Shown one piece after another: positions 41,878-49,403 of a stretch of 64,000 nucleotides of DNA. The notes beneath the pieces were generated by a model. That model was not told the DNA's origin. It saw only the letters and a program-made list of their open reading frames with translations, and did not search any database. The position numbers and the translations under genes were made by a program. Within the stretch, counting starts at the first letter, position 1. Every line of letters begins with the position of its first letter. Source of the stretch: Georgenia ruanii (GTDB taxonomy: Bacteria > Actinomycetota > Actinomycetes > Actinomycetales > Actinomycetaceae); NCBI RefSeq assembly GCF_009193175.1, contig NZ_VUKE01000011.1:1-64000 (forward strand), written 5' to 3'.

Positions 41878-42944
41878 CTGATGGCCTCCATGTCGGTTCG
41901 GGGAAGGTGCACGCCGACGGCCGCGGCCGCCCGCTGCAGGCCCTCGAGGGTGCTCGGGTCCATGACGATGCCCTCGGCGGCGGCCCTGGCTGCGAGGGCG
42001 GCGCCGCGCTGGCCGGGCAGGACGACCGGGTCGGCGCCCGGGCGGGGCCGCGAGCCGAGGACGCCCGCGGCGAGCTGCGCCATGCCGGCGGCGAAGGCCT
42101 CGCGGCCCACGAAGTGCTCGACATCGATGGCGAGGAAGAAGTGCGCGCAGTCGTTGGGGACCGCGGTGTCCTGGTACAGCGGCGCCACCGCGGTGCCGAA
42201 GGCCCCGCCGGAGAGCACGCCCGCGAGGACGTCGACGACCAGGGCCAGGCCAAAGCCCTTGGCGCCGCCGGCGGGCAGGAGCATGCCCTCCAGAGCGGCC
42301 GCGGGATCCTCGGTGGGCACGCCGTCGGCGTCGGTCGCCCAGGTCTCGGGGATGGGCCGCCCCTCCGCGGCGGCGATGCGGATCTTGCCCAGCGCGGCCT
42401 CGGACAGGGCCATGTCCACGCCGAGGCCGGGGTCGCCGGGGGCGGCGACGGCCACCGGGTTGTTGCCTACGACCGGCTCGGCGCCGCCAGGCGCGGGCAT
42501 GAGCGGGCGGGTGTTGGCCATGGCCACCCCGATGCAGCCCTGGGCCGCGGCGAGCTGGGCGAAGGGCAGGGCGCGACCGAAGTGGAATGCCCCGCGCACG
42601 GCGACCGCGCCGACGCCGAGTCGCTTGGCCTTCTCGACAGCCAGGCCCATGGCCTGCACGGCGGTGAGCTGGCCCAGCGCGTGGCCGGCGTCGAGGACGG
42701 CGGCGGCTCCGCCGTCGTCCCGGACGACGTGGGCGGTGGCGGCAGTACTGACGGAGCCGGCCCGCAGGCGCTCGACGTACATCGGCACGAGCATCACCCC
42801 GTGCGAGGCGACCCCGTGGGCGTCGGCGTCGACGAGGCTGTCGGCGAGGGCGCGCGCCGGCTCGGGGGCGAGCCCGGCGCCCTCGAGGACGGTCGCCGTC
42901 GCGGCGATGAGCCAGGCGGGGCTCACGGTCGGTGGTGTGGTCAA
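41874..42944 (-). CDS. LDH2-family oxidoreductase, copy 2
   Basis: 356 residues, the same length as copy 1. LVDADAHGVASHGVMLVPMYVERL, VRGAFHFGRALPFAQLAAAQG, PGGAEPVVGNNPVAVAAPG and PAGGAKGFGLALVVDVLAG match block for block. A TTG start at 42944 with AGAGGGAAG upstream gives an N-terminus equivalent to copy 1; a GTG at 42926 is the alternative. It lies in the long ssu-to-amidohydrolase unit. Confidence 0.88.
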   Translation of the reverse strand: MTTPPTVSPAWLIAATATVLEGAGLAPEPARALADSLVDADAHGVASHGVMLVPMYVERLRAGSVSTAATAHVVRDDGGAAAVLDAGHALGQLTAVQAMGLAVEKAKRLGVGAVAVRGAFHFGRALPFAQLAAAQGCIGVAMANTRPLMPAPGGAEPVVGNNPVAVAAPGDPGLGVDMALSEAALGKIRIAAAEGRPIPETWATDADGVPTEDPAAALEGMLLPAGGAKGFGLALVVDVLAGVLSGGAFGTAVAPLYQDTAVPNDCAHFFLAIDVEHFVGREAFAAGMAQLAAGVLGSRPRPGADPVVLPGQRGAALAARAAAEGIVMDPSTLEGLQRAAAAVGVHLPRTDMEAIR

Positions 42945-43000
42945 CGGTTCTTCCCTCTCTCGGGCGCGGGCGCGGGCGACGGTGCGGGCTAGGGGGCGGA

Positions 43001-43690
43001 TCAGACGGTCATCGCGCGGCGCATGCGCTCCTTGGCGCCGGTGAGGTGGCGCCGCATCGCCCGTGCGGCAGCACCGGCGTCGTGGTCCAGGCAGGCCTGG
43101 AGGATCTCCGTGTGCTCGGTGTGGCTGCGGGCGAGCGCCTCGGCGTCGCCCGGGGAGGCGAAACGGTACCGCTCGCTGTTCTGCCACACCGGCTCGATCG
43201 CCCGGAGCATCCAGCGCGAGCCGGAGGCCCGGTACAGGAGGAAGTGGAACTCGGTGTGGGCGGCGCGCGCGGCGTCCACCTCCCCGCCGTGGAGCAGACG
43301 CTCGTGGCGCTCGAGCGCCACGCCGGCCTCGCCGCCCTGCTCCGGGGTGAACTGACGGGCGGCGGCCGCAACGATCACGGGCTCGAGGGCGAGCCGGGTG
43401 GCGTACGTGTCCTCGAGGTCGACCACTGACAGCTCGGCGACCCGGGCGCCGCGGTGGGGCACCACCTCGACGAGCCCGAGCGCGCCGAGGCGCCGCAGCG
43501 CCTCACGCACCGGCATGGCGCTGGTCTCGTACTGCTCGGCGAGCTCCTGGATCCGCAGCCAGGACCCGGCCTCGAAGTCCCCGCCGAGGATGGCCCGGTG
43601 GAGCTCGACGGCGACGCGGTCGGCGAGGGTGCGCTGGAAGCCGGAGCCGTCGCCCGGGGAGAGCTCGAAGAGCTGGCTGGTGCTGCTCAC
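43001..43690 (-). CDS. GntR-family (FCD) transcriptional regulator, copy 3
   Basis: 229 residues: DRVAVELHRAILGGDFEAGS, TSAMPVREALRRLGALGLVEV, PHRGARV; FCD domain with DLEDTYATRLALEPVIV, HTEFHFLLYRASGSRWML and PVWQNSERYRF. Unlike copies 1 and 2 it is embedded in an operon: its GTG overlaps the ssuC-type stop, and the LDH2 gene follows. Placement inside the unit it probably controls suggests feedback. Confidence 0.92.
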   Translation of the reverse strand: MSSTSQLFELSPGDGSGFQRTLADRVAVELHRAILGGDFEAGSWLRIQELAEQYETSAMPVREALRRLGALGLVEVVPHRGARVAELSVVDLEDTYATRLALEPVIVAAAARQFTPEQGGEAGVALERHERLLHGGEVDAARAAHTEFHFLLYRASGSRWMLRAIEPVWQNSERYRFASPGDAEALARSHTEHTEILQACLDHDAGAAARAMRRHLTGAKERMRRAMTV

Positions 43691-44520
43691 CGATGCTCCT
43701 CCGCCCAGGGCAGCAGCGTCTTCTCGAGCCAGGCCAGCAGGTAGAACAGCACGATGCTCATCAGCGCCAGCAGGACGATCGCGGCGAAGGCGAGCGCGGT
43801 GTCGGCGCTGGCGCCGGACTGGACGATGACGAACCCCAGGCCCGAGGACGCGCCGACGAACTCGGCGATGACCGCGCCGATGACGGCCAGGGAGATGGCG
43901 TTCTTCAGCCCGACGAAGACCTGTGGCAGGGCCCAGCGGAAGCGGATCTTGGCGAACTCCTGCATCTCGGAGGCGTCCAGGGAGCGGGAGAGCTCCACGA
44001 GCTCGGCCGGGGTCGAGCGCAGGCCCGAGACGGTGGAGAGCACGATCGGGAAGAAGCACAGCAGGATGACCATGACGATCTTGGGCGTCTGCCCGAAGCC
44101 CATCCACACCACGAGGATCGGGGCGATGGCTACCTTGGGCACCGAGTTCACCGCGAGGAGCAGCGGGTAGAGCATCAGCTCCACCACCCGGAACCGGGAG
44201 ATGGCCATGGCGACCGGGATGCCGATGAGGATCGACAGCGCGAAGCCGAGGAGCGTCTCCCCCAGAGTGACCCAAGTCTGCGCGAGCAGGTAGGGCCCGA
44301 GCTCGACGAGCGTGCCGGCCACCACCTGGGGCCCGGGCACGAGGTACTCGGGGATCTCGAACAGGACGGTGGCCAGCCACCACAGCGCCGCGATGAGCAC
44401 GACGGCCAGGACCGGCAGGCCCACGGTGGCCAGGGACGGCGCGCTGCGCCCACGGCGCCCAGCGGGCACGGCGCGGGTCGCCGGGGCGGTGCCGTTGTTC
44501 GGGGCGGTCACGGCGGTCAT
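43687..44520 (-). CDS. ABC transporter permease (SsuC/TauC type)
   Basis: 277 residues with about six membrane segments. VPGPQVVAGTLVELGPYL, TLGETLLGFALSILIGIPVAMA and the coupling loop ELSRSLDASEMQEFAKIRFRWALP are typical of sulfonate/nitrate/taurine-type permeases. Co-encoded with the ATPase and binding lipoprotein. In catabolic clusters such importers often carry aromatic or heterocyclic acids instead of sulfonates. Confidence 0.92.
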   Translation of the reverse strand: MTAVTAPNNGTAPATRAVPAGRRGRSAPSLATVGLPVLAVVLIAALWWLATVLFEIPEYLVPGPQVVAGTLVELGPYLLAQTWVTLGETLLGFALSILIGIPVAMAISRFRVVELMLYPLLLAVNSVPKVAIAPILVVWMGFGQTPKIVMVILLCFFPIVLSTVSGLRSTPAELVELSRSLDASEMQEFAKIRFRWALPQVFVGLKNAISLAVIGAVIAEFVGASSGLGFVIVQSGASADTALAFAAIVLLALMSIVLFYLLAWLEKTLLPWAEEHR

Positions 44521-45287
44521 GCGGCTGCTCCTTCGGGCTCGGGCATCAGCAGGTCGTGCAGCCTGGCGCTGACCCGCGCGACCTCTTCGGCGTGGGCGTT
44601 CTGCCCCAGGGTGCGGGGCCGCGGGATGGCGACCTCGACGACCTCGCGCAGCCGTCCGGGCCGCGGGCTGAGGACGACGACGCGGTCGGCCAGCAGCACG
44701 GCCTCGTCGATGGAGTGGGTGACGAACACGATCGTGGTGTTCTCCTCGGCGACCACGCGCTGGAGCTCGACGGACAGCTCGGCCCGGGTCAAGGCGTCCA
44801 GGGCGGAGAAGGGCTCGTCCATGAGGAGGACCTTCGGACGCTGGATCAACGAGCGGCACAGGGACACCCGCTGCTGCATGCCGCCGGAGAGCTCGTGCGG
44901 GAGCTTGTCCTCGAAGCCCTTCAGGCCGGCCAGCTCGAGGAGCTGGTGCGCCCGCTCCCGGTGCGCGTTCCGGTCGAGCCGCAGGACCTCCACCGGCAGC
45001 ATGAGGTTGTCCAGGACCGACCGCCAGGGCAGCAGCGCCGGACGCTGGAACATCACGCTGACGTCCCGGCGGGGCCGGCGCACCGGCTCGCCCGCCACCT
45101 TGACCGTGCCGGCGGTGGGGGTGATGAGCCCGGCGATCACTCGCAGGAGCGTGGACTTCCCGCAACCGGAGCGGCCCACGAGGGTGACGAACTCGTTGGT
45201 GGCGACCTCGAGGTTGATGTCCTCCAGCGCGTGGACGGTGCCGGTTTTCGTGGTGAAGACCTGGGAGACGTTGTCGATGGAGATCAC
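44517..45287 (-). CDS. ABC transporter ATPase (SsuB/TauB type)
   Basis: 256 residues from the GTG at 45287. Walker A GRSGCGKSTLLRVIAG, MFQRPALLPWRSVLDNL, signature LSGGMQQRVSLCRSL, Walker B VLLMDEPFSALDAL and FVTHSIDEAVLLADRVVVL. The frame stays open upstream to a TTG at 45326 with GGAGG 3 bases before it, which would overlap the binding-protein gene; both starts are possible. Confidence 0.92.
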   Translation of the reverse strand: MISIDNVSQVFTTKTGTVHALEDINLEVATNEFVTLVGRSGCGKSTLLRVIAGLITPTAGTVKVAGEPVRRPRRDVSVMFQRPALLPWRSVLDNLMLPVEVLRLDRNAHRERAHQLLELAGLKGFEDKLPHELSGGMQQRVSLCRSLIQRPKVLLMDEPFSALDALTRAELSVELQRVVAEENTTIVFVTHSIDEAVLLADRVVVLSPRPGRLREVVEVAIPRPRTLGQNAHAEEVARVSARLHDLLMPEPEGAAA

Positions 45288-45294
45288 GGACTGC

Positions 45295-46329
45295 TCACTT
45301 CCCGGGCGCGAGGTCGAAGTCGACAACGTCCTCCGGCGTCACCGGGTTCTTCAGGGCCGGGCCCATGATGTCGATGGTCGACCGGACCCGCCCGGCGTCG
45401 ATCGCGCCGACCTTCGTGCCGTCCACCTCGACGTAGGGCGCCATCAGCTTGACCTCGGCGGTTGCGACGTCCTGGTTCTGGGTGGGCTGGTACTTGCGGA
45501 GGATCTCCCCGGTCTCCTCGGGGTTCGCCACCGAGTACTCCAAGCCCTTGAGCAGCGCCTCGGTGAACCGGCTCACCAGCTCGGGGTCGGCCTCGGCGAG
45601 CTTGTCGGAGGTGAACAGGACGTTGCCGTACAGGTCCGGCAGCACGTCGCCGTAGGGCAGGACGACGACGTCCTTGCCCTGCGCCGCCGCGGCGATGAGC
45701 GGCTCGCCCACGACGAACTGGCCGATCGCGTCGACCTGGCCGCTGACGAGCAGCTGGGGCAGGGCCGGGGGCGCGGCGGGGACGAACTCCACCGAAGCCG
45801 GGTCGAGGCCGGCGGCCTTGGCGTAGGTGGGGAAGATGACCTGGTTGGTCGAGCCGGGCTGGTCGCCGATCTTCTTGCCGGCGAGGTCGGCCGGCTCGGC
45901 GATGCCGCGATCGCCGAGGGTGACGACGGCGGCGAGGGACTTCTGGTGGATGACGCCGACGGTGGTCACCGGCAGCTGCTCGTTCGCGACGGTGACGACG
46001 ACGGTGGAGAAGTCCCCGGTGCCGAAGTCCGCGCTGCCGGAGGCGACCAGCTTCATGACGTCGACCGTCCCGGAGCCGGGCTCGATGGTGACGTCGATGC
46101 CCGCCTCGTCGAAGAAGCCCTTCTCCTCGGCGACGTAGGCGTAGGCGTCGCGGCCGAAGGTGTTGAACGACGTGAGGTACGTGACCTTGGCGGTCTCGCC
46201 CGCCGCGGAAGAGGACTCTCCGCCGGCGCTCGGGGCCGCCCCGGCGTCGCCGCTGGCGCCGGCGCAGGCGGCGAGGGTGAGGACGCCGACAAGGGCGGCG
46301 GCGGCGCTGAGGGTGCGTCGTGTCTGCAT
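45295..46329 (-). CDS. ABC transporter substrate-binding lipoprotein (SsuA/NMT1 type)
   Basis: 344 residues. Signal peptide with lipobox TLAACAGAS, a Ser/Gly/Ala linker, then the NMT1/THI5-like fold: FGRDAYAYVAEEKGFFDEAGIDVTI, MKLVASGSADFGTGD, DLAGKKIGDQPGSTNQVIFP. First gene of the long unit 46.3-35.9 kb, about 160 bases downstream of the exact operator. The imported compound is unknown. Confidence 0.92.
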   Translation of the reverse strand: MQTRRTLSAAAALVGVLTLAACAGASGDAGAAPSAGGESSSAAGETAKVTYLTSFNTFGRDAYAYVAEEKGFFDEAGIDVTIEPGSGTVDVMKLVASGSADFGTGDFSTVVVTVANEQLPVTTVGVIHQKSLAAVVTLGDRGIAEPADLAGKKIGDQPGSTNQVIFPTYAKAAGLDPASVEFVPAAPPALPQLLVSGQVDAIGQFVVGEPLIAAAAQGKDVVVLPYGDVLPDLYGNVLFTSDKLAEADPELVSRFTEALLKGLEYSVANPEETGEILRKYQPTQNQDVATAEVKLMAPYVEVDGTKVGAIDAGRVRSTIDIMGPALKNPVTPEDVVDFDLAPGK

Positions 46330-46440
46330 GGATGTTCCTGTCGCTTGGTGCTCGGCGGGCGTCTTCGCTCGCCGGAGGGGGTGGCACCGCGTACTCCGGG
46401 GTGCTGGAGCTCGCTGCGGTTGCTTGGGGGCTTGTTGCGT

Positions 46441-46469
46441 CAGGCGATGTGATCTTCGTTGATCGCCTG
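46441..46469. promoter_or_regulatory. Inverted repeat at the expected transcription start of the ssuABC-type unit
   Basis: CAGGCGAT (46441-46448) and ATCGCCTG (46462-46469) are perfect 8-base arms around 13 bases that include TGTGATC. It lies just downstream of the predicted promoter, so it could be a second operator or a 5'-UTR hairpin. Confidence 0.5.
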
Positions 46470-46490
46470 GCCAGAGCCTGCCCGAGGATT

Positions 46491-46504
46491 TGATCACATG
46501 TCAA
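46491..46504 (-). promoter_or_regulatory. Island operator (exact core) upstream of the ssuABC-type unit
   Basis: Minus-strand TTGACATGTGATCA, continuing AA. TTGACA serves as -35; a CAGGCT at 18-base spacing is the best -10 candidate. Identical core to three other sites. Confidence 0.75.
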
Positions 46505-46636
46505 GTTGCCGAATCGGTGCGTATCGGTCAGCGCCGCACGGCGGCGTGGAACGGCCGGCCCCGCCGGGCCGCGCGCGCCCCGGAGAGCACGATCGAGGTC
46601 CCCCCCCCGGTCTCGGGGACGGCGCTCGGCGCTCCG

Positions 46637-48007
46637 TCATGGACGGCGCCCAGCGCTTCCGCGCGCCCGACGTGGAGGCGCGGTCAGCGCCTCCCGGCTT
46701 CCGCCGGAAACGACCGGGTCCGCCCCGACGAACCGTGCCCGGCCGGCGAAGCAGCCGAGCACCAGCTGGGCCAGCGCGACGGCGACGATGAACACGATCG
46801 CCGGCGCCCAGCAGCCGGTCCAGTCGCGGATCGCCGCCATGACCAGCGGACCGGCGGCAGCCATGAGGTAGCCCACCGTGTGGGCCATCGCCGAGAGACC
46901 GGGCACGTCGGCGGCCGTCCGGCTTCGCAGCACGATGAGGGAGAGCGCGAGGGGGAAGGTGCCGCCCTCACCGATGCCGAGCAGCACGGCCCACAGCCAC
47001 GGCGCGGCGGCCGGCGCGAGGGCGAGCCCGGCGAGCCCGACGAGGATGAAGAGGACCATCCCGGCCGCCGCGGCCCGCTGGTCCCGGGCCCGGGAGCTGA
47101 GCACCGGAACAAGCAGACCTGAGCCCGCACCGACGAGGATCGACATCGAGAGCAGCACTCCCGCATTTGTGGCCGTCATCCCGGACTCGCGTGCGATGCT
47201 CGGCAACCAGGCGACCACGCAGTAGAAGCCCACCGACTGCGTGCCGAGGTAGGCCGAGACCTGCCAGGCGAGCGGGTGGCGCCACAGCCGCCGGGTCATG
47301 GTCGAGCCGAGGTCCGCCGTCGCGCCGCCCCGGCCCCTGGGCGCCCAGAGCACCAGGGCCACGACGGCGAGCAGGGCCCAGGAGGCGAGGCCCCAGCGCC
47401 AGCCGCCCAGCCAGTCCGCGATCGGCACGGTGACCCCCGCCGCGACCGTGGCGCCGAGGGCGAGCGTGAGGGAGTACGCGCCCATCACGGCCATGGCCCG
47501 GCTGGGCAGCTCTCGGCGGATCAGCGCCGGCACCAGCACGTTCGCGACCGCGATGGCCCCGGCAGCGACGGCCGTGCCCACAAGGAGCAACGAGAACCCT
47601 CCCCAGGGGCGGACCGCCAGGGCCAGCGCCACGACGGCTAGGACGGCCAGGACCGTCCGCTCGAGGCCGAACCGCCGGGCGAGGCGGGGCGCGAGCGGCG
47701 CGCCCAGGGCGAAGAACAGCAGCGGCGCGGTCGTGAGCACCCCGGCCTGGGTCACGCCGAGGCCGAGCCCGAGGTCTTCGCGGCGGATCTCGGGCAGGAG
47801 CGGACCCACACTCGTCAAGGCGGGCCGGAGGTTCACGGCGACGGCGAGGAGGCTGAGGACGAACACCGCCACGCCACCCCGCGTGAGGCCTCCGCGCCGG
47901 CCCACCGGCGTCGAGTCGTCGCCCTCCCCCGTGAGGGTGGATCCGTCCTGCGCCTCCGGCGGGCGTGGCGCGACGCGCCGCGCCTCACCCTCTTTCCCAT
48001 TGCGCAT
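46637..48007 (-). CDS. MFS transporter (CynX/NimT-like)
   Basis: 456 residues, twelve predicted membrane segments. VAVFVLSLLAVAVNLRPALTSVGPLLPEI is the hallmark first helix of the CynX/NimT (cyanate/2-nitroimidazole) group, and YLGTQSVGFYCVVAWLPSIARE begins the second half. The ATG at 48007 is used (GGGGAGG about 11 bases upstream); longer starts are possible. It has its own exact island operator upstream and may import or export the substrate or a toxic intermediate. Confidence 0.88.
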   Translation of the reverse strand: MRNGKEGEARRVAPRPPEAQDGSTLTGEGDDSTPVGRRGGLTRGGVAVFVLSLLAVAVNLRPALTSVGPLLPEIRREDLGLGLGVTQAGVLTTAPLLFFALGAPLAPRLARRFGLERTVLAVLAVVALALAVRPWGGFSLLLVGTAVAAGAIAVANVLVPALIRRELPSRAMAVMGAYSLTLALGATVAAGVTVPIADWLGGWRWGLASWALLAVVALVLWAPRGRGGATADLGSTMTRRLWRHPLAWQVSAYLGTQSVGFYCVVAWLPSIARESGMTATNAGVLLSMSILVGAGSGLLVPVLSSRARDQRAAAAGMVLFILVGLAGLALAPAAAPWLWAVLLGIGEGGTFPLALSLIVLRSRTAADVPGLSAMAHTVGYLMAAAGPLVMAAIRDWTGCWAPAIVFIVAVALAQLVLGCFAGRARFVGADPVVSGGSREALTAPPRRARGSAGRRP

Positions 48008-48145
48008 GGCTGAGGCGCCTCCCCGTGTCGTGTCGCTGAGCCTGCCGGCCCGGGCCACACCTTGGGCGGCCCGGCGGTCGAGCGGAGCCCGTCAAGGGAC
48101 GACGGCGGCGCTCGCCGGGCGGCGTCGGGATTCTTCAGCCTGATG

Positions 48146-48159
48146 TGATCACATGTCAA
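48146..48159 (-). promoter_or_regulatory. Island operator (exact core) upstream of the MFS gene
   Basis: Minus-strand TTGACATGTGATCA, extended to TTGACATGTGATCACATC, the closest to a complete palindrome. TTGACA followed by 18 bases and AAGAAT forms a good promoter for the MFS gene. A partial copy (TGTTCACATGTC, 48182-48193) lies nearby, upstream of the RidA gene on the other strand. Confidence 0.75.
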
Positions 48160-48211
48160 CGCGCGCTCACCCCTGGCCACTTGTTCACATGTCTGTTCGA
48201 AGAAGCTCGGC

Positions 48212-48613
48212 ATGTCGACGTCGACCCGCGAGCTGATCAACCCGCCGGCACTCCACCCGGCGCCCGGATTCAGCCACATCTCCATCGCCCCGCCCGATCG
48301 CGTGACCTACATCGCGGGGCAGGTCGCCCTCGCGCCGGACTTCAGCGTCATCGGGGGCGACGACCTCGGCGAGCAGACGCGCGCGGCCATGGAGAACGTG
48401 AAGGTGGCGCTCGAAGCGATCGGGGCCGGCTGGGGCGACGTGGTGCGCCGCACCATCTATACGCTGCGGCCCACGCAGTACGAGGTGATCACGGCCGCCA
48501 TCGAAGACGTCCAGGGCTCCGACCGGCACCCCGCCCAGACGATCGTCGGCGTCACCGGTCTCGCCGTCGAGGGGCTGCTCATCGAGATCGAGGTCACCGT
48601 CCACCTGCCGTGA
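48212..48613 (+). CDS. RidA-family protein, copy 2
   Basis: 133 residues: LHPAPGFSHISIAPPDRVTYIAGQVAL, EQTRAAMENVKVALEAIGAGWGDVVRRTIYTL and HPAQTIVGVTGLAVEGLLIEIEV. Distinct from copy 1 in sequence. It is divergent from the MFS gene and shares its operator region, placing it at the right edge of the regulon. Probable hydrolysis of an enamine or imine intermediate. Confidence 0.9.
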   Translation: MSTSTRELINPPALHPAPGFSHISIAPPDRVTYIAGQVALAPDFSVIGGDDLGEQTRAAMENVKVALEAIGAGWGDVVRRTIYTLRPTQYEVITAAIEDVQGSDRHPAQTIVGVTGLAVEGLLIEIEVTVHLP

Positions 48614-48708
48614 GGCCGACGGCGGACCCGCGAGCTGGCGGGCCGACCGCCCCGCCTCGGCGCCCCCTCAACGGCCCCTCGCCGCGGTGGGGGCCCTGCC
48701 GGTGCCGG

Positions 48709-49323
48709 TCAGCCAGGCCGGCGGGCCACCGCGAGGAACACCGAGTAGGTGACGCCCTCGCGGTCGAAGTCGGTGCAGTCCCGGACCGCGACGTCGACCA
48801 GGCCCGCGTCCGTCAGCTGCGCGGCCAGCTCGTCGCGGTCGAAGCCGTGGTGGCCGTCGAAGTCGTGCCCGTGGAAGCCGCCGTCCTCCCGGTCCAGGTC
48901 GGCGATGCACAGGTAGCCGCCGGGTTCCAGCAGCTCGGCGAAGCGGGACAGCACCCGGTCCAGGGCGTGGACGTGGTGCAACACCATGGAGGTGACGATG
49001 AGGTCGAACCGCTCGTCCGGCGCCGGCTGGGTGTCCAGGTCCAGGTCCCACACCCGAGCGCCCTCGGGGAGCGCGCCGACGGTGATCTTGTCGCGGATGA
49101 CGCCGCGCATCCCTGTTGAGTTGTCCGCCAGGGTCGCGGCGCCGACCTGCCCGTCGAGCGCCTGCGTCACCAGGCCCGTCCCGGCGCCGTAGTCGAGCAG
49201 CCGCGTGCGCGGGCTCAACGGCACCGCGGCCGCCACCGCCCGCGCGACCTGCCGCGCCCGGATGACCTTCTGCTCGTCGCGGTCCCAGTCGGCCGCCGTC
49301 GCGTCGAAGTGCTCGGTTCCCAT
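48709..49323 (-). CDS. Class I SAM-dependent methyltransferase
   Basis: 204 residues. SAM-binding motif LLDYGAGTGLVTQAL, acidic loop near WDLDLD, and FDLIVTSMVLHHVHALDRVL with LLEPGGYLCIADLD, as in UbiE/YcgJ-type methyltransferases. Substrate unknown. It lies at the boundary between the catabolic island and the amino-sugar module and has no island operator. Confidence 0.9.
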   Translation of the reverse strand: MGTEHFDATAADWDRDEQKVIRARQVARAVAAAVPLSPRTRLLDYGAGTGLVTQALDGQVGAATLADNSTGMRGVIRDKITVGALPEGARVWDLDLDTQPAPDERFDLIVTSMVLHHVHALDRVLSRFAELLEPGGYLCIADLDREDGGFHGHDFDGHHGFDRDELAAQLTDAGLVDVAVRDCTDFDREGVTYSVFLAVARRPG

Positions 49324-49403
49324 CGCCCCACCTTGGCAGCACCGTGACCCCCGAGGAAGGCGGGGCCACCTGGCGGCGCCCGCGTGACGGGTCCCGGCGC
49401 CAC

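Larger units (their letters stand above)
46330..46636. other. Control region upstream of the ssuABC-type unit
   Basis: A 307-base non-coding stretch between the binding-protein gene and the end of the MFS gene. It contains the exact operator (46491-46504) and a perfect inverted repeat (46441-46469). The part beyond 46510 is a GC-rich tail of the MFS gene with no recognised element. Confidence 0.65.

Noticed and set aside
43687-46329. Calling the SsuABC-like genes an alkanesulfonate importer
   Set aside because: The family is broad and the operon neighbours are aromatic-catabolic. The LLM enzyme is in a different operon, so sulfonate use is not supported.
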